From the NCBI GenBank assembly GCA_038214135.1, contig JBBQSD010000173.1, forward strand, positions 1-11,373: 11,373 nt of DNA, read 5' to 3'. This document shows, one piece after another, positions 1 through 7,006 of this stretch. The notes beneath the pieces were generated by a model. The model was given only the letters and a program-made list of their open reading frames with translations, ran no database searches and had not been told where the DNA came from. Within the stretch, counting starts at the first letter, position 1; the number at the start of each line of letters is the position of its first letter. A program made the position numbers and the translations under genes. This DNA is from JANLSE01 sp038214135 (GTDB lineage: Bacteria > Chloroflexota > Chloroflexia > Chloroflexales > Roseiflexaceae).

Positions 1-207
1 CTGCCAGCACTGGTTGTTGGCGAGACGCTGATTGCGATCATTTTGAGCCTGCCAACCATCGGCCCCATGTATTTGGATGCGCTGATTTCACAAGATCTGT
101 ATCTGGCTGGCACTATTCTGGTGATGCTCTCAGCGCTGCTACTGGTCGGGAATCTGATTGCAGACCTATTGTTGGCCTGGGTCGACCCGCGTGTGCGGCT
201 TGAATAG
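1..207 (+). CDS. ABC transporter permease, DppB/OppB type, C-terminal fragment
   Basis: The frame is open from the first base to a TAG stop at 205-207, giving the last 68 residues of a protein that starts outside the window. The fragment begins with LPALVVGETLIAII and contains a hydrophobic stretch followed by GTILVMLSALLLVGNLIADLLLAWVDPRVRL. This ending, a last membrane helix and then DPRVR, is the usual C-terminus of the DppB/OppB/NikB inner-membrane permeases, and GETLIAIIxSLPTIGPMYLDAL matches the segment before the last helix. The protein would pair with the next gene product to form the transmembrane channel of a peptide or nickel importer. The stop lies 11 bases before the DppC-type gene, as expected for an operon. 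Substrate cannot be read from this fragment. Confidence 0.85.
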   Translation: MPALVVGETLIAIILSLPTIGPMYLDALISQDLYLAGTILVMLSALLLVGNLIADLLLAWVDPRVRLE

Positions 208-218
208 GGAGTACGCAT

Positions 219-1364
219 ATGGCAACCGTCGCTGAAGATCTCAAGCAGGTTGATCAGGGAAAAGGTAAAAAAGTCGAGGATGTCGGCCAGATTCCGCAAT
301 GGAAGCTGATGATCAGGCGTTTCCAGAAGAGCAAGCTCTCGGTTGGCGCATTGTATGTCCTGATTGTGTTGTATATCGTGATCATCCTGGGTGATTTCAT
401 CGCACCATATTCCCATGATGAGCTTGACTCAAACTCAACCTTCATCAAACCGAGCGAGATCCACTGGACCGGCAGTGGCCCGGTAGTGTATGGGTTAGTA
501 CAGAAACTTGATCCCGAAAAGTTTCAGTACTATTATGAAGTTGACCCGAACATCCAGTACCCGATCAAGTTTTTCGTGCAGGGCTATGAGTATAAGCTGT
601 TCGGCCTTATTCCCTCCAAGCTGCACCTGTTCAACATTGAGGTACCACCGAACGCGGCTGTAACGCCTGCACCGAAGATCTTTCTGTGGGGGGCCGATAA
701 AGAGGGCCGCGATGTGTTCACCCGTGTTCTCAAAGGCGGCCAGATTTCGTTGAGCCTTGGGTTCGTTGGTGTGATCATCTCGGTGACGATCGGCTCACTG
801 TTTGGCTCGGCCTCTGGCTACTTTGGTGGCTGGATCGATAACCTCATGCAGCGTGTGATTGAGCTGATCACATCCTTTCCGGATCTGCCGCTGTTTCTTG
901 CGTTGGCTGCTGCGCTACCACCAAATGTACCCATCCTGACGCGCTTCTTCCTGATCACGCTGATCATTGGTCTGATCAACTGGACCGGCCTGGCCCGCCA
1001 GGTGCGCGGGAAAGTACTGGCCTATCGTCAGTCGGACTACACCAATGCAGCAATCGCAGCTGGTGGTTCAAACTGGCATATTATCACAACCCATATGGTG
1101 CCGAATGCGATGAGCCATATCATCGTGGTTGGTATGCTCGCTATTCCAGGAGCAATTGGTGCTGAAACAGCGCTGAGCTTTTTGGGCCTTGGAGTGCTAC
1201 CACCAGCTGTGAGCTGGGGGGTGATGCTCCGCGACTCCCAAACGATCCAGGCTGTGATTAGTTACCCCTGGTTGCTCATCCCAGTTGGAGCACTGATTGT
1301 TGCAGTTATGTCCTTCAACCTCCTGGGCGATGGTGTTCGCGATGCAGTCGACCCCTACGGATAA
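219..1364 (+). CDS. ABC transporter permease, DppC/OppC type
   Basis: This 381-residue inner-membrane protein is the second channel subunit of a Dpp/Opp-family importer. The start is fixed by AGGGAG at 206-211, seven bases before ATG. A cytoplasmic N-terminal tail (residues 1-40) with the RRFQKSKLS segment typical of the OppC N-terminal domain leads into a first membrane helix at about 42-62. A long extracytoplasmic segment (about 63-172) follows, ending in the family motif LWGADKEGRDVFTRVLKGG. The rest holds five further hydrophobic helices. The ATPase-coupling EAA loop is near residues 276-296 (NAAIAAGGSNWHIITTHMVP), and the C-terminus ends GDGVRDAVDP as in the family. At 381 residues it is longer than the usual ~300, because of the loop after helix 1. 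Family assignment is firm; the transported compound is unknown. Confidence 0.95.
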   Translation: MATVAEDLKQVDQGKGKKVEDVGQIPQWKLMIRRFQKSKLSVGALYVLIVLYIVIILGDFIAPYSHDELDSNSTFIKPSEIHWTGSGPVVYGLVQKLDPEKFQYYYEVDPNIQYPIKFFVQGYEYKLFGLIPSKLHLFNIEVPPNAAVTPAPKIFLWGADKEGRDVFTRVLKGGQISLSLGFVGVIISVTIGSLFGSASGYFGGWIDNLMQRVIELITSFPDLPLFLALAAALPPNVPILTRFFLITLIIGLINWTGLARQVRGKVLAYRQSDYTNAAIAAGGSNWHIITTHMVPNAMSHIIVVGMLAIPGAIGAETALSFLGLGVLPPAVSWGVMLRDSQTIQAVISYPWLLIPVGALIVAVMSFNLLGDGVRDAVDPYG

Positions 1365-1389
1365 GCCGACGACGAAGACGGAGCGTGTT

Positions 1390-2439
1390 ATGACAAGCAC
1401 AGGAACAACTGCTGCGCCATCATCCACCCAGATCGTCAGCGAGGACGATGTCCTGCGTGTGCAGGATCTGCGGCTCAATTTCTATACACCATTGGGTGTC
1501 GTACGGGCACTGAATGGTGTCAGCTTCAACATTCCACGTGGCAAGGTGCTTGGTGTAGTCGGTGAGTCCGGCTGTGGCAAGAGCCAAACTGGCATGGCTG
1601 TGATGCAGCTGACACCATCGGTTGGGCGTTATGAAGGCGGTAATGTTCTATTCCAGGAGTTTGCTGGTAAGCAGCCAATCGATATCTTGAAACTCGAGAA
1701 GAATGGTGCCGAGATGCGCCACATCCGTGGCAATAATATCTCCATGATCTTCCAGGAACCGATGACCTCGCTGAACCCATGCTACACGATTGGCAATCAG
1801 ATCGAAGAGGCCATTCTACTGCACCAGACCCAGGATAAGGACGAGGCGCATAAGCGGGCTATTGATGTGCTTCAGAAGGTTGGTATGCCCAACCCAGAGC
1901 GGATTTCGGCATCGTTTCCGCACCAACTCTCGGGTGGAATGCGCCAACGGGCCATGATCGCAATGGCTCTTTCCTGCACACCAACGCTGCTGATTGCCGA
2001 TGAGCCAACTACAGCATTGGATGTGACCACCGAGGCCCAAATTCTGGATCTGATGCGTGATCTGCAGCATGAAATTGGTACATCGATTATGTTCATCACC
2101 CATAACCTGGGGGTGGTGGCGCAGATGTGTGATGAGGTTGCGGTTATGTATCTAGGGCGGGTTGTCGAACGGGCGACGATCGATGACCTGTTCTATGATC
2201 CGAAGCATCCCTATACCATTCTGTTGATGCGTTCCATCCCACGCCTGGGTGTCAATCATGGCGAGCGGCTTGAATCGATCAAGGGTTCGGTGCCAGATCC
2301 CTATTCACGCGTCACGGGTTGCCCGTTCCACCCGCGCTGCCCAAGCGCCATTCCTGGTGTCTGCGAAGTAATCGAGCCGGTGGAACAGTTCGTCGAGGGC
2401 AGTACGTCACACACAGTGCGCTGCCATCTGTACACATAA
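1390..2439 (+). CDS. Oligopeptide/dipeptide ABC transporter ATPase, DppD/OppD type
   Basis: A 349-residue cytoplasmic ATPase that powers the importer as one half of a D/F heterodimer. The chosen ATG at 1390 has GGAG at 1380-1383; the frame is open further upstream to an ATG at 1297, but that would overlap the permease gene and add unrelated residues. Walker A is GESGCGKSQ (about 58-66), the Q-loop glutamine is Q122 (IFQEP), the signature is LSGGMRQR (180-187), Walker B is LLIADEPTTALD (200-211) with catalytic E205, and the switch histidine is H238. The C-terminal oligopeptide extension has KHPYT and GCPFHPRC, with cysteines 311, 317, 325 and 345. It sits 25 bases after the permease and 12 before its partner ATPase. 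Ligand specificity is not readable from the ATPase. Confidence 0.95.
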   Translation: MTSTGTTAAPSSTQIVSEDDVLRVQDLRLNFYTPLGVVRALNGVSFNIPRGKVLGVVGESGCGKSQTGMAVMQLTPSVGRYEGGNVLFQEFAGKQPIDILKLEKNGAEMRHIRGNNISMIFQEPMTSLNPCYTIGNQIEEAILLHQTQDKDEAHKRAIDVLQKVGMPNPERISASFPHQLSGGMRQRAMIAMALSCTPTLLIADEPTTALDVTTEAQILDLMRDLQHEIGTSIMFITHNLGVVAQMCDEVAVMYLGRVVERATIDDLFYDPKHPYTILLMRSIPRLGVNHGERLESIKGSVPDPYSRVTGCPFHPRCPSAIPGVCEVIEPVEQFVEGSTSHTVRCHLYT

Positions 2440-2451
2440 GGAAGCTGCCCT

Positions 2452-3561
2452 ATGGCGACACAAGTGCCCGGCGATGATATTCTGCTCGAAGTGAAGGGCC
2501 TGAAGAAGCACTTCCCGATTACGGGCGGGTTGATGCGGCGGGTTATTGGCCAGGTCAAGGCCGTTGATGGAATTAATTTCTACATCAAAAAGGGCGAAAC
2601 GCTCGGCCTGGTGGGTGAGTCGGGCTGTGGCAAAAGCACGACTGGCCGTACGGTTCTACGCTTGTATGATCCAACCGCAGGTGAGATCATGTTTAATGAT
2701 CCAAACCTCGGGAAGGTCGATCTGGCCAAAGTAGATTCGGCAACCCTGAAGAAGATCCGCCCGAACATGCAGATCATCTTTCAGGATCCATTCTCATCGC
2801 TGAACCCACGTATGACGGTGCGTAATATCATTGGCGAACCGCTGATGATCCAGAATACGCTGAGCGGGCAGGCGCTCACCGACCGGGTAGCAGAATTGCT
2901 TGATGAAGTGGGAATCCGGCCCGAGAACATGACCCGCTACCCCCATGCCTTTTCTGGCGGGCAGCGGCAACGTCTCGGGATTGCCCGTGCATTAGCACTC
3001 AACCCAAAGCTGATTATCTGCGATGAACCAGTTTCGGCACTCGACGTGTCGATCCAGGCGCAGGTGCTCAATTTGCTTGAGGATCTGCAGAAGAAGTATG
3101 ATCTTACCTACCTCTTCATTGCACACGACCTTAGCGTGGTTGAGCATATCGCGGATCGAGTTTCGGTGATGTATGTTGGCTATATGGTTGAGATGGCCGC
3201 AACCGATAAGCTGTATTACACGCCAAAGCACCCATACACCGAAGCATTGCTAGCATCGATTCCCAAGCCAGATCCGCGTAATCGTAACCGGCCATTGAAG
3301 CTCCCCGGCGACGTGCCAAGCCCGGCGAATCCGCCATCGGGCTGCTACTTCCACCCACGCTGCCGCTATGCAGAAGATATTTGCAAGACGGAGCGACCGC
3401 CGCTGCGTGACATTGGTGGCGAGCATTGGGTCGCCTGCCATTTTGCGGAAAAACTTCAGTTGCAGGGTGTCACGAAACTTGGTGAGATGCCATTGGTGAG
3501 CCTTCCAACTCGCCAACCACCTGCATCGGCACCAATTGCACCAGCAACCGCAGCGGAGTAA
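2452..3561 (+). CDS. Oligopeptide/dipeptide ABC transporter ATPase, DppF/OppF type
   Basis: A 369-residue cytoplasmic ATPase, partner of the preceding D-type subunit. An AAGGAAG Shine-Dalgarno site lies just before the ATG. The N-terminal region LKKHFPITGGLMRRVIGQVKAVDG is typical of F subunits. Walker A is GESGCGKST (55-63), the Q-loop is Q111 (IIFQDPFSSLNP), the signature is FSGGQRQR (167-174), Walker B is LIICDEPVSALD (187-198) with E192, and the switch histidine is H225. The C-terminal extension has KHPYTEALL and GCYFHPRC, with cysteines 298, 304, 311 and 329. About 40 residues after the last cysteine form a low-complexity Pro/Ala/Thr tail (PPASAPIAPATAAE) that is longer than usual. This is the last gene of the operon, followed by a strong hairpin. 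Confidence 0.95.
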   Translation: MATQVPGDDILLEVKGLKKHFPITGGLMRRVIGQVKAVDGINFYIKKGETLGLVGESGCGKSTTGRTVLRLYDPTAGEIMFNDPNLGKVDLAKVDSATLKKIRPNMQIIFQDPFSSLNPRMTVRNIIGEPLMIQNTLSGQALTDRVAELLDEVGIRPENMTRYPHAFSGGQRQRLGIARALALNPKLIICDEPVSALDVSIQAQVLNLLEDLQKKYDLTYLFIAHDLSVVEHIADRVSVMYVGYMVEMAATDKLYYTPKHPYTEALLASIPKPDPRNRNRPLKLPGDVPSPANPPSGCYFHPRCRYAEDICKTERPPLRDIGGEHWVACHFAEKLQLQGVTKLGEMPLVSLPTRQPPASAPIAPATAAE

Positions 3562-3581
3562 TATCCACGGTTCGTGAGAGT

Positions 3582-3619
3582 CACACAGCGCCCGGAGCTA
3601 ACGCTCTGGGCGCTGTGTG
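3582..3619. terminator. Long hairpin between convergent genes, probable bidirectional terminator
   Basis: CACACAGCGCCC at 3582-3593 is perfectly complementary to GGGCGCTGTGTG at 3608-3619, and GGAGC/GCTCT extends the stem inward with one G-U pair, giving about 17 bp around a four-base TAAC loop. It lies 20 bases after the transporter ATPase stop and 10 bases from the end of the convergent toxin gene, the right place to stop transcription from both sides. There is no clear T-run on either side, so it may act by RNA folding or need Rho or another factor. Confidence 0.7.
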
Positions 3620-3629
3620 TTAAACCCAG

Positions 3630-4025
3630 CTATGGTATGCACATGAAACCCTGTTCAGCAAAGTGTCGATCAAGTGTAAATGCCTGAATTACAGCCTGCC
3701 GCCGCATGACCTCAAAACTGGAGCAATCTACTAGGCTCAGATTGCGGCGATTCGCCACCAATACTGCAGATACTGCAATCGCATGCAAGGAATCATTGAT
3801 CCGGAATATCTGTAGCATTGGTGCAATATCTTGTTGAAAGACCCGCGCCGCCTCCATACCAAGACGATGCTGAACAAGCGCCATGGTTTCTACCAGGATA
3901 TAGTTGGTTGTGAGCATTGGTGTTGCGTTGGTGACAAGTTGCTCCCAAGCATCCCTGGCAAGAAGGTGGCCTTGTTCGGATGCATCCAACACTGCCAAGA
4001 GCGCTGAGGTATCAACAAAGACCAT
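3630..4025 (-). CDS. vapC: PIN-domain ribonuclease toxin, VapC type
   Basis: A 131-residue single-domain protein of normal size for VapC toxins, which are Mg-dependent ribonucleases that cleave RNA when not held by the antitoxin. The PIN acidic residues are all visible: D5 in FVDTSALLAVLD, E46 in ILVETMALV, D100 in LSLVDCSSFEVM and D119 in AFTLDRHF. The ATG at 4025-4023 shares one base with the antitoxin stop (TAATG on the minus strand), so the toxin is probably translated by coupling from the antitoxin and has no separate promoter. The pair is convergent with the ABC operon and divergent from the oxidoreductase operon. Function as a toxin is inferred from family and pairing; the RNA target is unknown. 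Confidence 0.9.
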   Translation of the reverse strand: MVFVDTSALLAVLDASEQGHLLARDAWEQLVTNATPMLTTNYILVETMALVQHRLGMEAARVFQQDIAPMLQIFRINDSLHAIAVSAVLVANRRNLSLVDCSSFEVMRRQAVIQAFTLDRHFAEQGFMCIP

Positions 4026-4279
4026 TAGTTTGTCTCTCCATATACCTCAGCAAGGTATTCGTCATGAGCAGTGCCAAGATTGGTAATAGTTGAGTGAAAG
4101 CGACCAGCCGCAGCTAACGCACGTTGCTGGCGCTCGCTTGAACTCAGCATTTGCTTGGTTGCTAAGATATACTCGACTCCTTGCCGAATCAGCTCGGTGA
4201 CTGAAACACCATTCGTAGCCGCCAGAGCCTTGAGTGCCTGTGCCTGTTGCTCGGTCAATTGAATTTGGGTACGAACCAT
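4025..4279 (-). CDS. Ribbon-helix-helix antitoxin paired with the PIN toxin
   Basis: An 84-residue protein whose N-terminal half, MVRTQIQLTEQQAQALKALA followed by NGVSVTELIRQGVEYIL, is a ribbon-helix-helix (CopG/MetJ-like) DNA-binding domain: a short beta strand, then two helices. The polar C-terminal half (about residues 45-84) would wrap the toxin. The frame is open upstream to an ATG at 4309, but the start at 4279 is preferred because a GGAGA site lies eight bases before it on the minus strand and the domain begins right at this methionine. It is expected to neutralise the downstream toxin and repress its own promoter, as family members do. The exact antitoxin subfamily is not clear. Confidence 0.87.
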   Translation of the reverse strand: MVRTQIQLTEQQAQALKALAATNGVSVTELIRQGVEYILATKQMLSSSERQQRALAAAGRFHSTITNLGTAHDEYLAEVYGETN

Positions 4280-4345
4280 GATATATTCTCCAATACAGCA
4301 TGCGTACAATATCTACATCATGATACCACACTTATATAGGTGCAA
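4280..4345 (-). promoter_or_regulatory. Candidate promoter/operator region of the toxin-antitoxin pair
   Basis: This AT-rich stretch lies just upstream of the antitoxin. On the minus strand TTGCAC (4345-4340) and CATGAT (4322-4317) are spaced by 17 bases but match the sigma-70 consensus only modestly. A perfect 8-base palindrome ATCATGAT at 4317-4324 overlaps the possible -10 box and is a plausible ribbon-helix-helix operator. The GGAGA ribosome site is at 4292-4288. Only position and symmetry support this. Confidence 0.35.
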
Positions 4346-4445
4346 TGTATATTTTCGGGCCGAGCAACTGTGTGGTTTGATGATCATCGTTGGCTCCAAT
4401 GTATGCGAGCACAAGGTTCGCCTTACACCAGCCTGGCACCTCAAA

Positions 4446-4474
4446 TTCACATAAACCGCTGCCCATGGTATACT
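4446..4474 (+). promoter_or_regulatory. Sigma-70-type promoter of the oxidoreductase operon
   Basis: TTCACA at 4446-4451 (5 of 6 to TTGACA) and TATACT at 4469-4474 (5 of 6 to TATAAT) are separated by exactly 17 bases, and a TGG just before the -10 box gives an extended -10. Transcription would start near 4481, leaving a short leader of about 27 bases that contains the strong AAGGGGGAG ribosome site at 4497-4505. No terminator or riboswitch fits in so short a leader. Confidence 0.7.
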
Positions 4475-4507
4475 CATCACTAAGAATATTCTGCTCAAGG
4501 GGGAGCC

Positions 4508-5539
4508 ATGGAGAGCATCAGAGTCGGGATTATTGGGATGGGTATTGGCCGCACGAATGCACGTGGGTTTGCTCGTAGCAAGCGCAGCCAGGTTGTGGCA
4601 CTCTGTGATTTGATCCCAGAGCGAATGGAGAGCGTTGCCAAAGAAATGCCCGAGCCAGTTCGCTTTTTCACCGATCATCACGAGATGTGCCGCGATCCAG
4701 AGATCGATGCTATTTTTATTGGTACGCCAAATCAGTTCCATGTGCCAGTGGCACTTGAGGTGGTTCGCAATGGCAAGCATGTGATGGTGACGAAGCCACT
4801 ATCCGATTCTGTTGCCGCTGCACGCGAGCTTGTCGAAGCTGCCGAGGCAGCCGGGGTCGTCAATATGATGTCGCTGAGCACCCGTTTTGATAAGCGCACC
4901 CAGTATATGGGCCAGGCCGTCCAGGGCGGCGAGTTTGGCGATATCTATTATGCACGGGCACGTAGTGTGCGGCGCAGCGGTATTCCGAGCTGGAGCCTGG
5001 GCTTTGTCCAGGCTGGCGGCGGAGCCTTCCGCGATATGGGTGTGCATGTGCTCGACTCAGTCTGGTGGTTGATGGGTATGCCGCGCCCAATTGCTGTTTC
5101 GGGGGTTTCGGGTGCGAAATTCGGCCCACGCGGTATTGGCTACTGGGATTACGTTCCCCACCCAGAGCTTGGCCCCAAATATGCCAGCGATGATTATGCC
5201 GGCGGCATGATTCGGTTCGCAAATGGGGCTGGCCTACAGGTCGAGAGCTTCTGGGCTTCGCATCAACCCGAGGAATTGCAGATCGAACTATTCGGCACCG
5301 AAGCGGGCGGCAAGGTCTTCCCGCCAACAATATACCGAACTGTGAACGAAGCACCCACCGATACGACGATCACGTTTCCGACGGTCGATGATGTCTGGAC
5401 GACCATGGCCGATCATTTTAATGCCTGTGTGCTGGATGGTATCCCCTGCGCTGCGCCATTACGACATGGGTTGATTGTTCAGGAAATGATGGAAGCCCTG
5501 CTCGAAAGCGCCGCAAGTGGTCGCGAGGTGGCGCTATGA
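4508..5539 (+). CDS. Gfo/Idh/MocA family NAD(P)-dependent oxidoreductase
   Basis: A 343-residue cytoplasmic dehydrogenase, normal length for the family, which oxidises or reduces hydroxyl groups of sugars, inositols and related compounds using NAD(P). The Rossmann dinucleotide site is GIIGMGIGRTNARGF (about 7-21), followed by the acidic end of beta-2 in ALCD (D34). The family EKP motif appears as VMVTKPLSD with K96, a conservative variant. The C-terminal alpha/beta domain carries AGGGAFRDMGVHVLDSVWWLMG (169-190), with the catalytic Asp/His pair D176 and H180. The ATG follows AAGGGGGAG at 4497-4505, and the promoter is at 4446-4474. The stop overlaps the next gene by four bases (ATGA), so the isomerase is probably co-translated. 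Substrate is unknown. Confidence 0.93.
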   Translation: MESIRVGIIGMGIGRTNARGFARSKRSQVVALCDLIPERMESVAKEMPEPVRFFTDHHEMCRDPEIDAIFIGTPNQFHVPVALEVVRNGKHVMVTKPLSDSVAAARELVEAAEAAGVVNMMSLSTRFDKRTQYMGQAVQGGEFGDIYYARARSVRRSGIPSWSLGFVQAGGGAFRDMGVHVLDSVWWLMGMPRPIAVSGVSGAKFGPRGIGYWDYVPHPELGPKYASDDYAGGMIRFANGAGLQVESFWASHQPEELQIELFGTEAGGKVFPPTIYRTVNEAPTDTTITFPTVDDVWTTMADHFNACVLDGIPCAAPLRHGLIVQEMMEALLESAASGREVAL

Positions 5540-6327
5540 AACTTGGATTTATTGCGAATAGCGATCTCCCAGGCATTGCAGAGGATTGTCGTTTTGCAGT
5601 GGAGCATGGGTTTGAAGGGCTGGAGTTCAACTACTGGGGCAATTTCAGGGATCTGAGCGCAGAGACGGTTCGCCAGATGCGGCAGATCCTTGATGATCAT
5701 GGGGTGGCCTGTTCGACATTTGGATTATGGGGCTGGAACCACATTTCGCCCAATCCCGATGAGCGAGCCGAGAGCCTGCATCAGCTTGCACGTGCCATTG
5801 AATTCGCACAGATCATTGGTGCTCCAACCCTGATTACGGGCGGTGGGCAGTATTCCGAGAACCTGCACGAGAATATTGCTGTGTTTGCGGATGTGCTGCG
5901 CCCAGCGATCAATCAGGTCAAAAGCGCCGGGATGCAGTTGGCTCTGTATGGCTTCCATGGCGGATTCTTACGAACAGCCGATGCCTTTGCAACGCTCTGG
6001 CAAACCGTGCCAGATGTTGGGCTAAAATTCGACCCAGCGAATGTTGATCATGCAGGCGAAGATTATATTGCTGTCCTGCGCAACTATGGTTCGCGTGTGA
6101 CGCATGTGCATATTAAGGAACATCTCAACCATCAGGGCGATGTTGCTTCACAGCCAGCAGCTGGTATGGGCGATATACATTGGGGCAAGGTTTTTGCATT
6201 CCTGTATGAAAACCAATATTCGGGCCATCTGACAATCGAACCACATGGGCCAATCTGGGGGCAGCCGCCGCTGCGTCGGACGATGCTACTGCTGACGCAG
6301 CGCTATATCAGGCAGTTTTTGCTATGA
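5536..6327 (+). CDS. Sugar phosphate isomerase/epimerase, xylose isomerase-like TIM barrel
   Basis: A 263-residue single-domain TIM barrel of the AP-endonuclease-2/IolE-like family, whose members isomerise, epimerise or dehydrate sugars and inositols with a divalent metal. Barrel landmarks are MKLGFIANSD at the first strand, GFEGLEF (25-31), GAPTLITGGG (95-104), KFDPANVDHAGED (164-176), THVHIKEH (189-196) and HLTIEPHGP (231-239). Likely metal ligands are D166, H192 and E235. The glutamate usually found on the fifth strand (in an EN-H motif) is replaced by LYGFHGG (137-143), similar to the LYNHGG form of some members. It overlaps the oxidoreductase stop by ATGA and is followed by another ATGA overlap. 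With the dehydrogenase it probably works on the same sugar-like substrate. Confidence 0.9.
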   Translation: MKLGFIANSDLPGIAEDCRFAVEHGFEGLEFNYWGNFRDLSAETVRQMRQILDDHGVACSTFGLWGWNHISPNPDERAESLHQLARAIEFAQIIGAPTLITGGGQYSENLHENIAVFADVLRPAINQVKSAGMQLALYGFHGGFLRTADAFATLWQTVPDVGLKFDPANVDHAGEDYIAVLRNYGSRVTHVHIKEHLNHQGDVASQPAAGMGDIHWGKVFAFLYENQYSGHLTIEPHGPIWGQPPLRRTMLLLTQRYIRQFLL

Positions 6328-6998
6328 CACACATTCTGATTGTTGAGGACGAGGCCGAGATCGCTGGGTTCCTGCGGCGCGGCATGATGCTCGAAGGCTT
6401 CACGGCAGAGATTGCCGCCGATGGTCATGCGGCTATTGTGGCGGCGCGCGACCGCCCACCGGATCTGGTGGTGATGGACTTGATGCTGCCTGGCATTGAT
6501 GGGCTGGAGGTCGCACGCCGCATCCGTTCGGCTTCTGATGTGCCAATCATTATGCTGACTGCCCGTGATGCTGTGCCAGATCGGGTCGCCGGGCTTGAAG
6601 CTGGTGCAGATGATTATCTGATCAAGCCGTTTGCCTTTGAGGAACTACTTGCCCGTGTGCGGGTCCAACTGCGCAGACGCCAGCGCGATGATCAGCCAAC
6701 TGTATTGCGCTATGGGCCACTAGTGATGGATACCGCTGCCCATACCACATCGATTGGCGGGCGACGGATCGAGCTTACAGCAAAAGAATATGAACTACTC
6801 GATCTGTTTATGCGCCATGCACAACAGGTATTGACCCGCGAGGTCATTTATGATCGGGTGTGGGGCTACGATTTCGGCGGTGAGAGCAACATTATTGAAG
6901 TATATGTGCGCTACCTGCGCCAGAAGCTTGAGGCGAGTGGTGAGGCACGCCTGATCCATACTGTACGCGGGGTTGGGTATATTCTGCGAGAAGAGTAA
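6324..6998 (+). CDS. OmpR/PhoB-family response regulator
   Basis: A 224-residue two-domain regulator of standard length. The receiver domain (about 1-115) has the acidic pair E8/D9 in LIVEDE, phospho-acceptor D52 in VVMDLMLPGIDG, T79 in IIMLTAR and K101 in YLIKPF, so all residues for phosphorylation are present. The C-terminal winged helix (about 128-222) has RRIELTAKEYELLDLFMRH, the recognition-helix region SNIIEVYVRYLRQKLE and the closing IHTVRGVGYILREE. Once phosphorylated by a sensor kinase it should bind direct repeats and control transcription. The ATG overlaps the isomerase stop by ATGA, so it is made from the same message as the sugar enzymes. No histidine kinase lies downstream or elsewhere in the window, making it an orphan here. 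Its targets are unknown. Confidence 0.95.
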   Translation: MTHILIVEDEAEIAGFLRRGMMLEGFTAEIAADGHAAIVAARDRPPDLVVMDLMLPGIDGLEVARRIRSASDVPIIMLTARDAVPDRVAGLEAGADDYLIKPFAFEELLARVRVQLRRRQRDDQPTVLRYGPLVMDTAAHTTSIGGRRIELTAKEYELLDLFMRHAQQVLTREVIYDRVWGYDFGGESNIIEVYVRYLRQKLEASGEARLIHTVRGVGYILREE

Positions 6999-7004
6999 CT
7001 CTTC
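6990..7004 (+). other. Small hairpin with the regulator stop codon in its loop
   Basis: GAAGAG at 6990-6995 and CTCTTC at 6999-7004 form a perfect 6-bp inverted repeat, and the three-base loop is the TAA stop codon of the response regulator. No T-run follows. It is too short to call a terminator with confidence, and the larger repeat hairpin at 7028-7093 may be the real end of the transcript. Confidence 0.3.
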
Positions 7005-7006
7005 CT

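Noticed and set aside
1297..1389. Upstream ATG extension of the D-type ATPase
   Set aside because: It would overlap the permease gene by 68 bases, and the added residues do not resemble the family; the ATG at 1390 has its own ribosome site.
4313..4780. 155-codon minus-strand frame opposite the oxidoreductase start
   Set aside because: It overlaps the promoter and N-terminal Rossmann coding region of a well-supported gene and has no recognisable domain.
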